Assembly (NCBI GenBank): GCA_965214475.1
Contig: OZ243953.1
Location: 1,984,001 to 2,048,000 of the forward strand
Direction: 5' to 3'
From: SIRX01 sp965214475
GTDB lineage: Bacteria > Actinomycetota > Rubrobacteria > Rubrobacterales > Rubrobacteraceae
DNA length: 64,000 nt
The notes below the pieces were generated by a model, which saw only the letters and a program-made list of their open reading frames with translations, made no database searches and was not told the origin of the DNA. Numbering within the stretch: position 1 is the stretch's first letter; the number at the start of each line of letters is the position of its first letter. Of this stretch, positions 10,101-17,518 are shown one piece after another. The translations under genes were made by a program, and so were the position numbers.

Positions 10101-11661
10101 GCGGGTTTGTCACCTGGGCGAAGTGCTGCTTGAAGTAGTTGAAGAGTAGCTGTGGCCTCTCGGAGAGGACCGCCAGCGGGGTGTCGGTCCCCATAGAGCC
10201 GGTAGGTTCTTTGCCTTCCATCGCCATCGGGGCCATGAGCATCCGTAAGTCTTCCATCGTGTATCCGAACGCCAGTTGCCGCTCGAAGAGCGAGGCAGAT
10301 TCGGGACGGTTACCGTCCGGCTCGGTGGCGGGGAGTTCTTCTAGCTGGATCTCACCCTGCTTCACCCACTCTTTGTACGGCCGCCGGGCGGCGAGTTCAC
10401 TCTTTACCTGCTCGTCGCGCAACACCTCATTCCGCTCGGTGTCTACGACCAGCATCCGACCCGGCTTGAGGCGTCCGCGTTCCACGATCTCCTCCGGTTC
10501 GAGGCGGAGCGCCCCATCCTCCGAAGCCATGAACACCCGGCCGTCCTTCGTCACCGAGTAGCGGGCAGGCCGCAGGCCGTTCCGATCGAGCGTCGCGCCG
10601 ATCTGCTTGCCGTCGGTAAAGGCGACCGCAGCAGGTCCATCCCACGGCTCCATGAGCGCGCTGTGGTACTGGAAGAATGCCCGGCGCTCTTCGTCCATGA
10701 GGTCGTCGTTTTCCCAGGCCTCCGGAATCATCATCGCTACGGCGTGCGGCATACTGCGACCGGCCAGGTGCATTATTTCCAGGGCGTTGTCGAAGGCGGC
10801 AGAGTCGCTCTGTCCCGGTACGATCACCGGCGACAGCTTGCCCAGGTCGTCCCCGAAAAGGTCCGACTCCAACCGGCTCTCCCGGGCCCGCATCCAGTTA
10901 ACGTTGCCCCGCAACGTGTTGAATTCGCCGTTGTGGGCCACGTAGCGGTACGGATGGGCTAGTTCCCAACTTCCCAAAGTGTTCGTCGAAAACCGGGCGT
11001 GGACGAGGGCAAGGGCGCTCTTCATCTCCGGGTCCCGCAGGTCCGCGTAGAACTCCGGTAACTGGTCACCTGTCAGAAGTCCTTTGTAGACGATGGTCGA
11101 AGCAGAGAGGCTCACGACGTAGTGGCTTCCAGTGTAGTCAACAGCCTTATGAAGCCGGCGACGAATAACGAACAGCTTCCGCTCGAAGTCTTCCTCAGTT
11201 TCGGCGTTGCGCTCTATAAAAACCTGCCGCATAAAGCGCGGCATTACGTCCCGCGCCAAGTCTCCGCACTTCTCCGTATCCACCGGCACGTCCCGGAAGC
11301 CCAGGACTTTTTGTCCTTCTTCCGCGGCGATCTTGGTCAGGAGCCGCTCGCGCCTTCCTGACTCATCGCCCCGCTCAAAGATTGTGCCGACTCCGTAATG
11401 GCCGGGCTGTGGCAACTCCATGTCGAGCTCTTCACACTCCCGACGGAAGAAGTCGTCGGAGATCTGGAGCATTACGCCGGCCCCATCTCCGGTATTCGGG
11501 TCGCTGCCCCGCGCCCCGCGGTGTTCTAGGTTGTGGAGGATCTGGAGTCCCTCATCCACCGTCTGACGGGTTTTTCGCCCGTCCACCCTCGCGACGAAGC
11601 CGAAGCCACATGCATCGTGCTCATATGCGGGGTCGTAAAGTCCGGTGTTAAGAGTTGCCAA
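7183..11661 (-). CDS. gltB: Glutamate synthase large subunit (alpha)
   Basis: A 1492-residue protein with three regions in family order. First is an N-terminal Ntn-type glutaminase whose catalytic cysteine is in EHDACGFGFV near residue 18, so a short propeptide is removed. Next is a central and FMN-binding synthase domain (GGKSNTGEGGEDPER; SGHDGGTGASPLSSIKHAG), with the 3Fe-4S cysteines in CHLGTCPVGIATQ. Last is a C-terminal GXGXG beta-helix (GLSGGCISVHPH; YGATSGEAYFRGCAGERF). The start is TTG after a strong AGGAGG. It forms the nitrogen-assimilation operon gltB-gltD. The 156-bp upstream region holds the promoter, but I could not assign boxes with confidence. Confidence 0.97.
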   Translation of the reverse strand: MATLNTGLYDPAYEHDACGFGFVARVDGRKTRQTVDEGLQILHNLEHRGARGSDPNTGDGAGVMLQISDDFFRRECEELDMELPQPGHYGVGTIFERGDESGRRERLLTKIAAEEGQKVLGFRDVPVDTEKCGDLARDVMPRFMRQVFIERNAETEEDFERKLFVIRRRLHKAVDYTGSHYVVSLSASTIVYKGLLTGDQLPEFYADLRDPEMKSALALVHARFSTNTLGSWELAHPYRYVAHNGEFNTLRGNVNWMRARESRLESDLFGDDLGKLSPVIVPGQSDSAAFDNALEIMHLAGRSMPHAVAMMIPEAWENDDLMDEERRAFFQYHSALMEPWDGPAAVAFTDGKQIGATLDRNGLRPARYSVTKDGRVFMASEDGALRLEPEEIVERGRLKPGRMLVVDTERNEVLRDEQVKSELAARRPYKEWVKQGEIQLEELPATEPDGNRPESASLFERQLAFGYTMEDLRMLMAPMAMEGKEPTGSMGTDTPLAVLSERPQLLFNYFKQHFAQVTNPPIDPLREEMVMSLKMSLGPEQNLFGETPEHCQRVLINHPILTAGELEKIRQLRVSPFAVSNTLSLLFSTARGAKGLEEAVENLCETAEKAVRGGSTVLVLSDKGVNSEQAPIPSLLATAAVHHHLVRRGIRTRTTLVVETAEAREVHHFALLVGYGATAVNPYLALETLAEMAGSDMLEGIEFEEAAKNYAKAINKGLLKVISKMGISTLFSYSGAQIFEAVGLDKGVIDRYFTGTASRIGGIGLEKLGHEILERHWRAFGGVEDGPEELEIGGEYQLRAQGQYHQWNTESIVSLQRAVRSNSFDTFKEYTRHFDEESARHATLRGLFDFEEDQIPLEEVESAREIVKRFSTGAMSLGSISKESHETLALAMNQIGGKSNTGEGGEDPERFHDERRSSIKQVASGRFGVTTEYLVNSDMLQIKMAQGSKPGEGGQLPGFKINEYIAKIRYSTPGVELISPPPHHDIYSIEDLAQLIHDLKMSNPEAAVSVKLVAEAGVGTIAAGVSKAKADHITISGHDGGTGASPLSSIKHAGLPWELGIAEAQQVLVRNDLRGRVILQTDGQLKTGRDVIVGALLGAEDFAFSTAPLVATGCIMMRVCHLGTCPVGIATQDEELRKKFTGTPDHVINYFFFVAEEIREYMAKMGFRTFEEMVGRADKLKTREAIEHWKAKGLDLSALFHQVEADEGVSIHHAETQNHHLDDSLDVLLIEDCKPALEDGEKVHVSRPVYNIQRTVGGMLAGEFARRYGGEGLPDETVRIDFEGVAGQSFGAWLTSGLTFTLAGTTNDYVGKGLSGGCISVHPHNKASYNPEESIVTGNVALYGATSGEAYFRGCAGERFAVRNSGAQTVVEGVGDHGCEYMTGGVVVVLGPTGRNFAAGMSGGLAFIFDEEEQFEKLYNPDMVGLEAVESDEDVSLLRGLVEQHLEWTGSEKAGRILEDWDEALDKFIKVMPNDLKRVMEEDRGKQMEVAG

Positions 11662-11817
11662 ATCGCCTCCTAGATCCTACGAAGGGTTACAAAGTAGACT
11701 AATTCTTACACAAGACAGCGACCAAACACAAGCGTTCGACGCCCCGATTGTACGACTGTAGAAGAAAAAACTACAAAATACTACCTTTAGAAAGAGAATT
11801 GCTACATTGGGCCTAAT

Positions 11818-12156
11818 CTACAATTCTTCCAGCGCCGAACGGAGCTTCTCCTCTTCTTCGAGTAGTTCGGATAGGCGTATGCGCAACTCAGCGGCTTCGG
11901 CCTCTACTTCTGCCAGACGCAGGGTTAGTTCTTTTTCCTGGGCCGCGTCTTCGGGGGTGCGACGCTTGCCCCGGTAGCGGGTCCGGATGTTCTTGAGGCG
12001 TTCGGCAGCGCCCTGCCGAACGCGCTCGCGCTCCGCCTTGAACTCCTCGCTCTGGAGATAGTCCAGGCTACGTTTCACCCGCTCGTCTGAGAGTAGATCG
12101 GAGAGGATCTCTGCCGAACTCTGCTTGAAACCTTTACCGCCCTTGCCGGTTGCCAT
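11818..12156 (-). CDS. Small coiled-coil protein of unknown function
   Basis: This 112-residue protein is not recognised. The N-terminus is Gly/Lys-rich (MATGKGGKGFKQSSAEILSDLLSDERV). The second half is a continuous, highly charged coiled coil (ELTLRLAEVEAEAAELRIRLSELLEEEEKL). The middle is basic (KNIRTRYRGKRRTPED). It has no signal peptide or membrane helix. It is the last gene, on the minus strand, of the accessory block that runs to 23.9 kb, and sits between that block and gltB. It may help assemble or tether the block's other proteins, but that is inference from position only. Confidence 0.7.
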   Translation of the reverse strand: MATGKGGKGFKQSSAEILSDLLSDERVKRSLDYLQSEEFKAERERVRQGAAERLKNIRTRYRGKRRTPEDAAQEKELTLRLAEVEAEAAELRIRLSELLEEEEKLRSALEEL

Positions 12157-12226
12157 AGTGATCTCCTTCCGGTCCGTCTCATTTTAATCCGCCGACGACG
12201 GTCCCATAAGAAACATTCCGAAGTTT

Positions 12227-12901
12227 TTACGCGCGTTTCGCGGCTTGCTGTACGTCCCGGGCGATGATACGGCCGCCGGAGCCCGTGCCCTCAATCTGCG
12301 TTAGGTCCACGCCGAGATCCTCCGCCTTGCTCCGGGCGGCGTCGGTTGCCGCCGTCTCTTCGTCGCTTTCTTCTTCAGGTTCTTGTGCCTCATTTTCTTC
12401 CTGAGCCTCCTGGTCCTCTCTGGACTCTTCACCGACAAAGTCCCCGGCGACACCTTCCATGTTCTTGCTGGAAGAAGCCTCCGCAAGTTGCGTCAGACTA
12501 TCTACTAGATTGGGGTTGCCGTCTAACGACTCCAGGGTGCGGACAAGGATCTCCCGAACGTTTTCCAGGTCTGCCCTTAGCACCGCCTGGGCTTCGAGAC
12601 CCTTGAGGTCCAGTTCCACATTTTCTAGAAAAGCATCCACCCCGACGTTGATCCTCACCACATCGGCCAGTTCCGCCTGAAGGGAGATTCTGGCCCGCAA
12701 GCTGTCTACCTGCAGACGCGCCTCTTCTACGTTGAGCGTCGGTACGTCGAGCGTGATGTCGGGGGTGTCGTGCGTGGGCTGCGTCTGCCGCGAGTTGCTC
12801 CCCCCGGCTTCTTGCCCGGAAGTCCCAGTGCCCTCGGTATCTTCAGTATCTTCGATAGAGTATCGGCTTTCTTCTCGCGTACTGGATTCTTCGGGCGTCA
12901 C
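12227..12901 (-). CDS. Protein with a conserved LDVP-type domain and C-terminal E3-binding domain
   Basis: The GTG at 12901 is preferred over TTG at 12907 because GGGAG lies six bases upstream. The protein has three parts. An acidic Ser/Thr-rich leader comes first. A roughly 90-residue beta/alpha domain follows (LDVPTLNVEEARLQV, INVGVDAFLENVELDLKGLE, ending near LDGNPNLVDSL). An acidic linker then leads to a C-terminal domain matching the peripheral subunit-binding domain of E2 acyltransferases (AARSKAEDLGVDLTQIEGTG). The middle domain recurs in the large protein at 22008-23894. There is no acyltransferase or lipoyl domain. It probably docks onto a partner protein; the partner is unknown. Confidence 0.75.
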   Translation of the reverse strand: MTPEESSTREESRYSIEDTEDTEGTGTSGQEAGGSNSRQTQPTHDTPDITLDVPTLNVEEARLQVDSLRARISLQAELADVVRINVGVDAFLENVELDLKGLEAQAVLRADLENVREILVRTLESLDGNPNLVDSLTQLAEASSSKNMEGVAGDFVGEESREDQEAQEENEAQEPEEESDEETAATDAARSKAEDLGVDLTQIEGTGSGGRIIARDVQQAAKRA

Positions 12902-13061
12902 CAGCAACTCCCTCTCTCGCGGCTCCCGTTAGCCCTTCGTGCCCACCCTGTACCCAGAATAAACCGCCACCCCCGTCGAGACTGGCCTACTTTTCACACC
13001 AACCGGGTACAAGAACCCGGTAAGTAGAAGTTTCGGTAAATACGTCTCGGAGGGGAACCTT

Positions 13062-13307
13062 ATGTCGGAAGGCGGACAGCAACAAGAACAACAAAGCCAA
13101 CAGCAAGAGGGTCAGCAGCAACAGCAGAACCCCATGCAAAACCTGTCGCAGGCATTGACCAATATCAGGAAAATACAAAACTTGTTCGAACTCACCTACC
13201 CGCAGCAAGGAGAAGCCATCCAGATGCTACGGGACTCAGGAGATCTGGTTTGGCAGGAATTAGAGAGAATGCAACAGCAACAGCAGGAGGGCCAGCAGCA
13301 AGGCTAG
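13062..13307 (+). CDS. Small glutamine-rich protein
   Basis: An 81-residue protein, the only plus-strand gene inside the accessory block. Poly-Gln/Glu tracts at both ends flank an ordered-looking helical centre (ALTNIRKIQNLFELTYPQQGEAIQML). The ATG follows a TCGGAGGGGAACCTT context with a good GGAGG. The biased Q-rich composition matches the N-terminal domains of the proteins at 17519 and 18557, which supports a shared role. It is divergent from the LDVP-domain gene at 12227, so the 160-bp gap likely holds two promoters. Function unknown. Confidence 0.7.
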   Translation: MSEGGQQQEQQSQQQEGQQQQQNPMQNLSQALTNIRKIQNLFELTYPQQGEAIQMLRDSGDLVWQELERMQQQQQEGQQQG

Positions 13308-13318
13308 CCTTTTAGCTT

Positions 13319-13612
13319 CTACCGGCTGCGGGAGTCTCTGTTTCGGGGGACTTTGAGCGTGTCCCGGTTGTCTGTGGCCCAGGAGCCCATCGTATCTTGC
13401 CAGGAACTTAAAAATGGATTTGTCGCTGTACCGCGGTGGGTGGATCTGCTATGGGGACGCTGCGGTTTGCATACCCGCTCTTTGACCGTACAGGCGAATA
13501 CAAACAGCTCAGGATCGCCGCCCGCATCTGGATGCAGGCTCGCTAGTAGCTGTCGCCACATACGCCGGTCTTTGTAGAATGCAGCCCGTCCAGAGTCCCA
13601 GGCTCCCGCCAT
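13319..13612 (-). CDS. Small protein with a J-domain-like HPDAGGD motif
   Basis: The frame is open to 13720, but the ATG at 13612 (MAGAWDSGRAAFYKDRR) has GGGGAGG at ideal distance, so I place the start there. The conserved core is MWRQLLASLHPDAGGDPELF. It resembles helix II, the HPD loop and the beginning of helix III of a J-domain, but it is too short to be a complete one. The remaining 50 residues are basic and probably disordered. It could stimulate DnaK or be a degenerate relative; the sequence does not decide this. Confidence 0.55.
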   Translation of the reverse strand: MAGAWDSGRAAFYKDRRMWRQLLASLHPDAGGDPELFVFACTVKERVCKPQRPHSRSTHRGTATNPFLSSWQDTMGSWATDNRDTLKVPRNRDSRSR

Positions 13613-13772
13613 CGCAAAACCTCCCCGGTTTTCAGAACATTTTATTTCGGGGCGCCGGGCTTTGTAAACCCAAATTTCAGGTAAACACAACACCTTGGGG
13701 AGCGATACTGCGTCGGGCACATCTGCATCGGCTAGTTCTGCGGTGTTGCGGGTCGCAGGGAGGGTAGAGTCC

Positions 13773-14321
13773 TTACTCTTCGAACAACTGATCCTCCATC
13801 TGCTCTACCTTCTGGTGGGCGTGCTCGACCATGTCCCCGTCGGCATTCGTATCTTCGGTCATCTGCTGCGCCAGCTCGTCCGCCTTGGCCGAGGCGTGCT
13901 CGTGCGGGTCGCCCTCGGAGCCCGTATCTTCGGTTACCCTCTGTGCCAACTCGTCGTGTGCGCTCTGGGCATCGTAGGGCATCTTTTCCTGGAGGGGCAT
14001 GTTCTCCTGCATCTCATCGGGCTCGGCCTCTCCGGTCACCCCACTTACCGTATCGGCCGACTCTGTAGACTCCATGGATTCCATCGACTCCATTGATTCC
14101 ATTGAGCCCATCGACTCTACCGAGTCTTCTCTTATACCAGGCAAAGGGCGGGGCTCGACGTCGCCGACCTCGATCCGCCTCACAACCTCATCGGCCCTTT
14201 TCATGGCCTCCGCCTGCCGGGCTTCGATGCTGCCCCTGACGTGCTTGTCCGCCTGGCGCATGGCCGTGTCCATCCTGTTTTCCGCCGCCCGCTGTCGCCG
14301 TTCTTGCTCTCGGATGCTCAT
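13773..14321 (-). CDS. Acidic coiled-coil protein with SMES repeats
   Basis: The ATG at 14321 (MSIREQERRQRAAEN) has GGGAGGTAGC directly upstream and is chosen over the longer frame. The N-terminal 60 residues form a basic/acidic helix (RQADKHVRGSIEARQAEAM). A run of repeats of Met-Glu-Ser (ESMESMESMES) comes next, then an acidic C-terminal half with two copies of a DELAQ(R/Q)(V/M)TEDT unit (near residues 120 and 145). The family is unknown. It overlaps the downstream end of the 14323 gene by only a base or two, so the pair is co-transcribed. Confidence 0.65.
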   Translation of the reverse strand: MSIREQERRQRAAENRMDTAMRQADKHVRGSIEARQAEAMKRADEVVRRIEVGDVEPRPLPGIREDSVESMGSMESMESMESMESTESADTVSGVTGEAEPDEMQENMPLQEKMPYDAQSAHDELAQRVTEDTGSEGDPHEHASAKADELAQQMTEDTNADGDMVEHAHQKVEQMEDQLFEE

Positions 14322-14322
14322 G

Positions 14323-14634
14323 CTACCTCCCTGAGGTGCTGGACCCACCGTTTGGCAAATCTTTTAGCTCTTTGACTCGCTGCTCGAACTCTTCCGCCGA
14401 ACTCGAATTTCCGAAAGCCCAGGCAAGGTCTTTTATGTTCTGCTCGTTGGAGCTCATGAACACGAGAGCTTGTCTGAGCGGCATGTCCTCGAAGGCCGCC
14501 ACGGCCAATCCTGTTACGTCCATAGGCTCATCTACCTCGGCCTTCTGGCACATGGCGTACATCCGGGCCGCTTTGATAAGTTGTTCCTTGAGTTCGTTTG
14601 CCATGGCTTTGTTGCCGCTTGTCTCACCAGCCAT
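14323..14634 (-). CDS. Small helical protein of unknown function
   Basis: A 103-residue, mostly helical protein with one cysteine (ARMYAMCQKAEVDEP) and a compact hydrophobic core (LAVAAFEDMPLRQALVFM, then DLAWAFGNSSSAEEFEQRV). It has no membrane segment. The ATG is preceded by GAGAGGAGC. It lies between the SMES-repeat protein and the ribbon-helix-helix gene, all on the minus strand. It looks like a folded domain rather than low-complexity sequence. No function is assigned. Confidence 0.7.
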   Translation of the reverse strand: MAGETSGNKAMANELKEQLIKAARMYAMCQKAEVDEPMDVTGLAVAAFEDMPLRQALVFMSSNEQNIKDLAWAFGNSSSAEEFEQRVKELKDLPNGGSSTSGR

Positions 14635-14696
14635 TTTGCTCCTCTCGAAAATCCTTACGAAAGCATTCTAGAGAACAAAGATCGCGGTCGTGTGTC

Positions 14697-15308
14697 TCAC
14701 TCGGCGCCTGAGAGGCGTCTCGTACCGAGCACGTTGAGCTGCTCGTCCATGATCTGCTCGAAGGTATTACCTAGCTCGTCCCTCGTCAGGCTCACCAGCC
14801 GCCCTTGCTCATCCACATACTCCTCCATTATCGGGAGGTCGGCGATGGTGCCTATCACGTCCTCGTCAATTATCTCCCCGTTTTCATCGTGGATGGTCTC
14901 GAATATCCAGCCGGATTCATCCACGCTGCGTCGGGGCGTTGTGCCGCCAGTGGCATCTGCGGTATGATCCACGCGGCGCTCGCTCAGCTTTCGGAACAGT
15001 TCGCTCTCGGTGTTTTTCACCCTCACGTCCTCTACAGCGATCCAGAGCGCAGCCTCGGCGATCTCGGACCTCGAAGGCCGAACCGCCCCTTCCATCTGAA
15101 GCTCCTGCCGAAGACTTTCCAGTTCGGCGCCAAGCTGTTTGGAGAGGTTGAAGGTGATGCCCACCCGCTCCGAACTCTCGTCCCAGGAGATGACCGCGCC
15201 GGGCGATCCGCGAGACTCTGAGAGGGTTTGTTTCTCGTCGGCGGCTTCAAAGGTCTCGCTCAAGATAATTCCCATGAGGTCTTCCGGCACTCTTTTTCTC
15301 TTGCCCAT
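14697..15308 (-). CDS. Probable ribbon-helix-helix ParA partner with C-terminal DENG-type domain
   Basis: A 203-residue protein immediately downstream of the ParA gene (8-bp gap). Residues about 45-100 (GITFNLSKQLGAELESLRQ ... SRSEIAEAALWIAVEDV) look like a ribbon-helix-helix DNA-binding fold of the kind that serves as a ParB-like partner. The C-terminal 70 residues (GWIFETIHDENGEIIDEDV, then LPIMEEYVDEQGRLV) match the C-terminus of the large repeat protein at 22008-23894. That shared domain links the partition-type pair to the block's largest protein. RHH assignment is by pattern, not by structure. Confidence 0.68.
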   Translation of the reverse strand: MGKRKRVPEDLMGIILSETFEAADEKQTLSESRGSPGAVISWDESSERVGITFNLSKQLGAELESLRQELQMEGAVRPSRSEIAEAALWIAVEDVRVKNTESELFRKLSERRVDHTADATGGTTPRRSVDESGWIFETIHDENGEIIDEDVIGTIADLPIMEEYVDEQGRLVSLTRDELGNTFEQIMDEQLNVLGTRRLSGAE

Positions 15309-15316
15309 ACTTTCTC

Positions 15317-16057
15317 TTAACTCCCTTTAGCGAGCCGCTCCGCCAGACGTTCGTAATCGGCGGCCCCGTGGCTCCTTTTCGCATACTCGAAGATGTGTTG
15401 ACCGAAGCCCGGCGCCTCCGAGAGCTTCGAATTGTACCTTACAGCTGGCCACACGATGTCGGAAAAGTGTTGCTTCAACTGACCCAAAATCTCCGCGCTT
15501 TTTTTCACCCGACCGTCGTAGAAGGTGGGAATTATGCCCCGTATGAGCAGGCCATCCCGGTAGCGTTGCACCTCCTTCACGCGGCTCAGGAAGTCTCCTA
15601 TCCCTTGCAGCGCCAGCACCTCCATTGAAACCGGGATCAGGATCTCGCCGACGTAGAAGAGGCTGTTGACGTTGAGGACGTCCCACGAAGGCGCCGCGTC
15701 CATCAACAAGAAATCGTAGCCTCGGAGGCCTTCGAGGGTTTCACTCAACACCATCTCTGAGCGCATATCCCTCCGCGAAATCATGCGCTTCACTTTGGAG
15801 AGATCCCCTCCACCAGCGATCACAAACAGGTTCTCGCGAGCTTCGATTTGCACGTCCTCGAGACCGGCGTCTCCCTGCACAAGTTCGGCCAGTCCCTCGC
15901 CCGCCTTGACACCCAGGCTTTTTGTCACCTGCCCTTGAGTGTCGCAATCCACGAGTAGGGTCCGGTAGCCGGCCAGCGCAAGCCCCGCGCCTATGTTCAC
16001 GCAACTCGTGGTCTTTGCGACTCCTCCCTTCGCGTTGGTGAACGCCACTTTCCTCAA
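15317..16057 (-). CDS. ParA/Soj-family partition ATPase
   Basis: A 246-residue ATPase with the deviant Walker A NAKGGVAKTT at residues 8-17, Walker A' LLVDCDTQGQVT, Walker B FLLMDAAPSWD and the C-terminal YNSKLSEAPGFGQHI typical of ParA/Soj. Such enzymes form ATP-dependent gradients on the nucleoid and position DNA or large protein assemblies. No parS-like repeats or replication genes are nearby, and all its neighbours encode scaffold-like proteins, so cargo positioning (as McdA does for carboxysomes) is as likely as DNA segregation. The start is TTG. The RHH partner follows immediately. Confidence 0.92.
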   Translation of the reverse strand: MRKVAFTNAKGGVAKTTSCVNIGAGLALAGYRTLLVDCDTQGQVTKSLGVKAGEGLAELVQGDAGLEDVQIEARENLFVIAGGGDLSKVKRMISRRDMRSEMVLSETLEGLRGYDFLLMDAAPSWDVLNVNSLFYVGEILIPVSMEVLALQGIGDFLSRVKEVQRYRDGLLIRGIIPTFYDGRVKKSAEILGQLKQHFSDIVWPAVRYNSKLSEAPGFGQHIFEYAKRSHGAADYERLAERLAKGS

Positions 16058-16136
16058 TCGCGCCCCGCGTATAAGCCCGACTTGTCTCGGGTCGTGGTCA
16101 ACTTCCCACGATCGTACAGATTTGTTTTCCGGGTTT

Positions 16137-16559
16137 TCAACGACGTGCCACCGTAAAGGTCCACTTTTTTCTGGCCGTGCTATTGGATCGCCCTTGTTTA
16201 TCCTCCGACTCGGACCCAGCTTCTATCTCCACCCGGTGGACGCCGGGGGAGAGAGCATTGCCGACGTGGTAGCTCAAACGACCGCTAGCCGACTCGTAGT
16301 GGAACCTGGTCTTCTCGGACCCATCAAGGTACAGTTTTACGTCCCTCTTGGAGAGGGTGGTCCCTTCGTCTCCCACCGTCGCCTGAATTGTGGGACGGGA
16401 GTTGGCGACCCTACCGGTTGGACCCATGCCGGTTATAGAGATACCGCCCGTACGATAACTCGTGGTCTGGCTAGGGCCTGAACCCTTCGTTCTTGTGACC
16501 CTGACCGAGGTCGAACGCGAGTTCCGGTTGCTCCTTCTTCGCCTTCTCCGTCTACCCAC
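16137..16559 (-). CDS. Basic-tailed Ig-like domain protein
   Basis: A 140-residue protein. An Arg-rich N-terminal tail (GRRRRRRRSNRN) precedes an all-beta domain with Ig-like strands: TGRVANSRPTIQATVGDEGTTLSKRDVKL, whose key residues recur in the next gene, then YLDG and SPGVHRVEIEAGS. The GTG start has AAGGAGGGG upstream. There is no signal peptide, so the protein is probably cytoplasmic, and the Arg tail suggests nucleic-acid or anionic-polymer binding. It is a tandem paralogue of the gene at 16665. Confidence 0.7.
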   Translation of the reverse strand: MGRRRRRRRSNRNSRSTSVRVTRTKGSGPSQTTSYRTGGISITGMGPTGRVANSRPTIQATVGDEGTTLSKRDVKLYLDGSEKTRFHYESASGRLSYHVGNALSPGVHRVEIEAGSESEDKQGRSNSTARKKWTFTVARR

Positions 16560-16664
16560 GCGATCCCCTCCTTATGTGGTCCTCGACAATGCGGATGTTT
16601 CAAAACGGCCCAGCTTCTTCGCGCGAACAAAAATCAGAAACATGAGCCGGATTTCCGACATCCA

Positions 16665-17039
16665 TTACTTTACGACGAAGCTCCAGCTCTTCTTGGCGTT
16701 TCTACTCCCCTCGGCGGCGCCGGCCTCTATCCCAACCGTATGGGCACCCGAAGAGAGCTTGCTGGGAGTAAAACTCAAGCTGCCGGTGGTGCGGCGGTAT
16801 TGAAACTCTCTCACCGTCTCCCCATCGAGGTACACGTGTATGTCGGATTTAGACAAGGTGGTCGCGCTGTCTGTCACGGTTGCCTGTACCGTGGGCCTGG
16901 AGCCACTGATGTTTCCAACAGGGCTCATCGAGGCTATGGTGACTCCCCTCGAACCACCGCGACTCGCGCCCCCCCTAGCACCGGGCCTCGTCCTCGGGTT
17001 GGACCTGTTCGAAGTCCTTCGTCTCCTCGATCTGCCCAC
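16665..17039 (-). CDS. Basic-tailed Ig-like domain protein (paralogue)
   Basis: About 124 residues with the same plan as the gene at 16137: an Arg-rich tail (GRSRRRRTSNRSN), then an Ig-like domain (VGNISGSRPTVQATV, TLSKSDIHVYLDG, SSGAHTVGIEAG). I prefer the GTG at 17039 over that at 17045 because AGGA then lies at usable distance and the protein begins MGR like its paralogue. The Ig domains are clearly related but diverged, so the duplication is not recent. Function unknown. Confidence 0.7.
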   Translation of the reverse strand: MGRSRRRRTSNRSNPRTRPGARGGASRGGSRGVTIASMSPVGNISGSRPTVQATVTDSATTLSKSDIHVYLDGETVREFQYRRTTGSLSFTPSKLSSGAHTVGIEAGAAEGSRNAKKSWSFVVK

Positions 17040-17212
17040 ACACACTCCTCTCCTTGCCGGTCGCGTTGGACGCTACCGCACCTAATCTGCCGCGAACCTT
17101 ACCAGTTTCTCGAATAGCCACAGAACCTCAGACTGCCTCCGCCCGGCCCCTAGGCGTTGAGAAGAGGCTTTGATACGGCTCCACACCCGTCGCCTGCAAA
17201 TCGTCCTCGCGC

Positions 17213-17473
17213 TTAGGAACTGGAACCTTGGTCACGCCCGGACAACGAGTCCGTGACGCCGCCCAGCAGACCTTCGTCCTTCCGCTTCTCCCGATCCCGC
17301 TTCTTCTCCGCCTCCCTGGCTTCTGATTTCGCCTGGCCGGCCTTTTCTTTCTGTGTCGCTTCCTCTTCAGCGCTAGCCTTTCTCTGCTGCGCCTGGCCTT
17401 CCTCCTTCTTGGCCTCGTTGTCGGTCAAGGCACCGTAGGCTTCTTTGGCCTTGCCTTTAGCTTTGTCGTCCAT
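17213..17473 (-). CDS. CsbD-like stress protein with charged tail
   Basis: An 86-residue protein. The N-terminal 30 residues (DDKAKGKAKEAYGALTDNEA) match CsbD, a small hydrophilic general-stress protein family. The following 45 residues are a Lys/Glu/Ala-rich helix (SEAREAEKKRDREKRK) of LEA-like character. The C-terminus GLLGGVTDSLSG resembles the GGGPLGGVTDQ and VTEGLPVVGG segments of its larger neighbours. Its presence supports a desiccation or osmotic stress role for the block. Confidence 0.75.
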   Translation of the reverse strand: MDDKAKGKAKEAYGALTDNEAKKEEGQAQQRKASAEEEATQKEKAGQAKSEAREAEKKRDREKRKDEGLLGGVTDSLSGRDQGSSS

Positions 17474-17518
17474 AACTACTCCTTTCCTTCGATGGATAGC
17501 CCTCCAGAGGTCGCAAAG

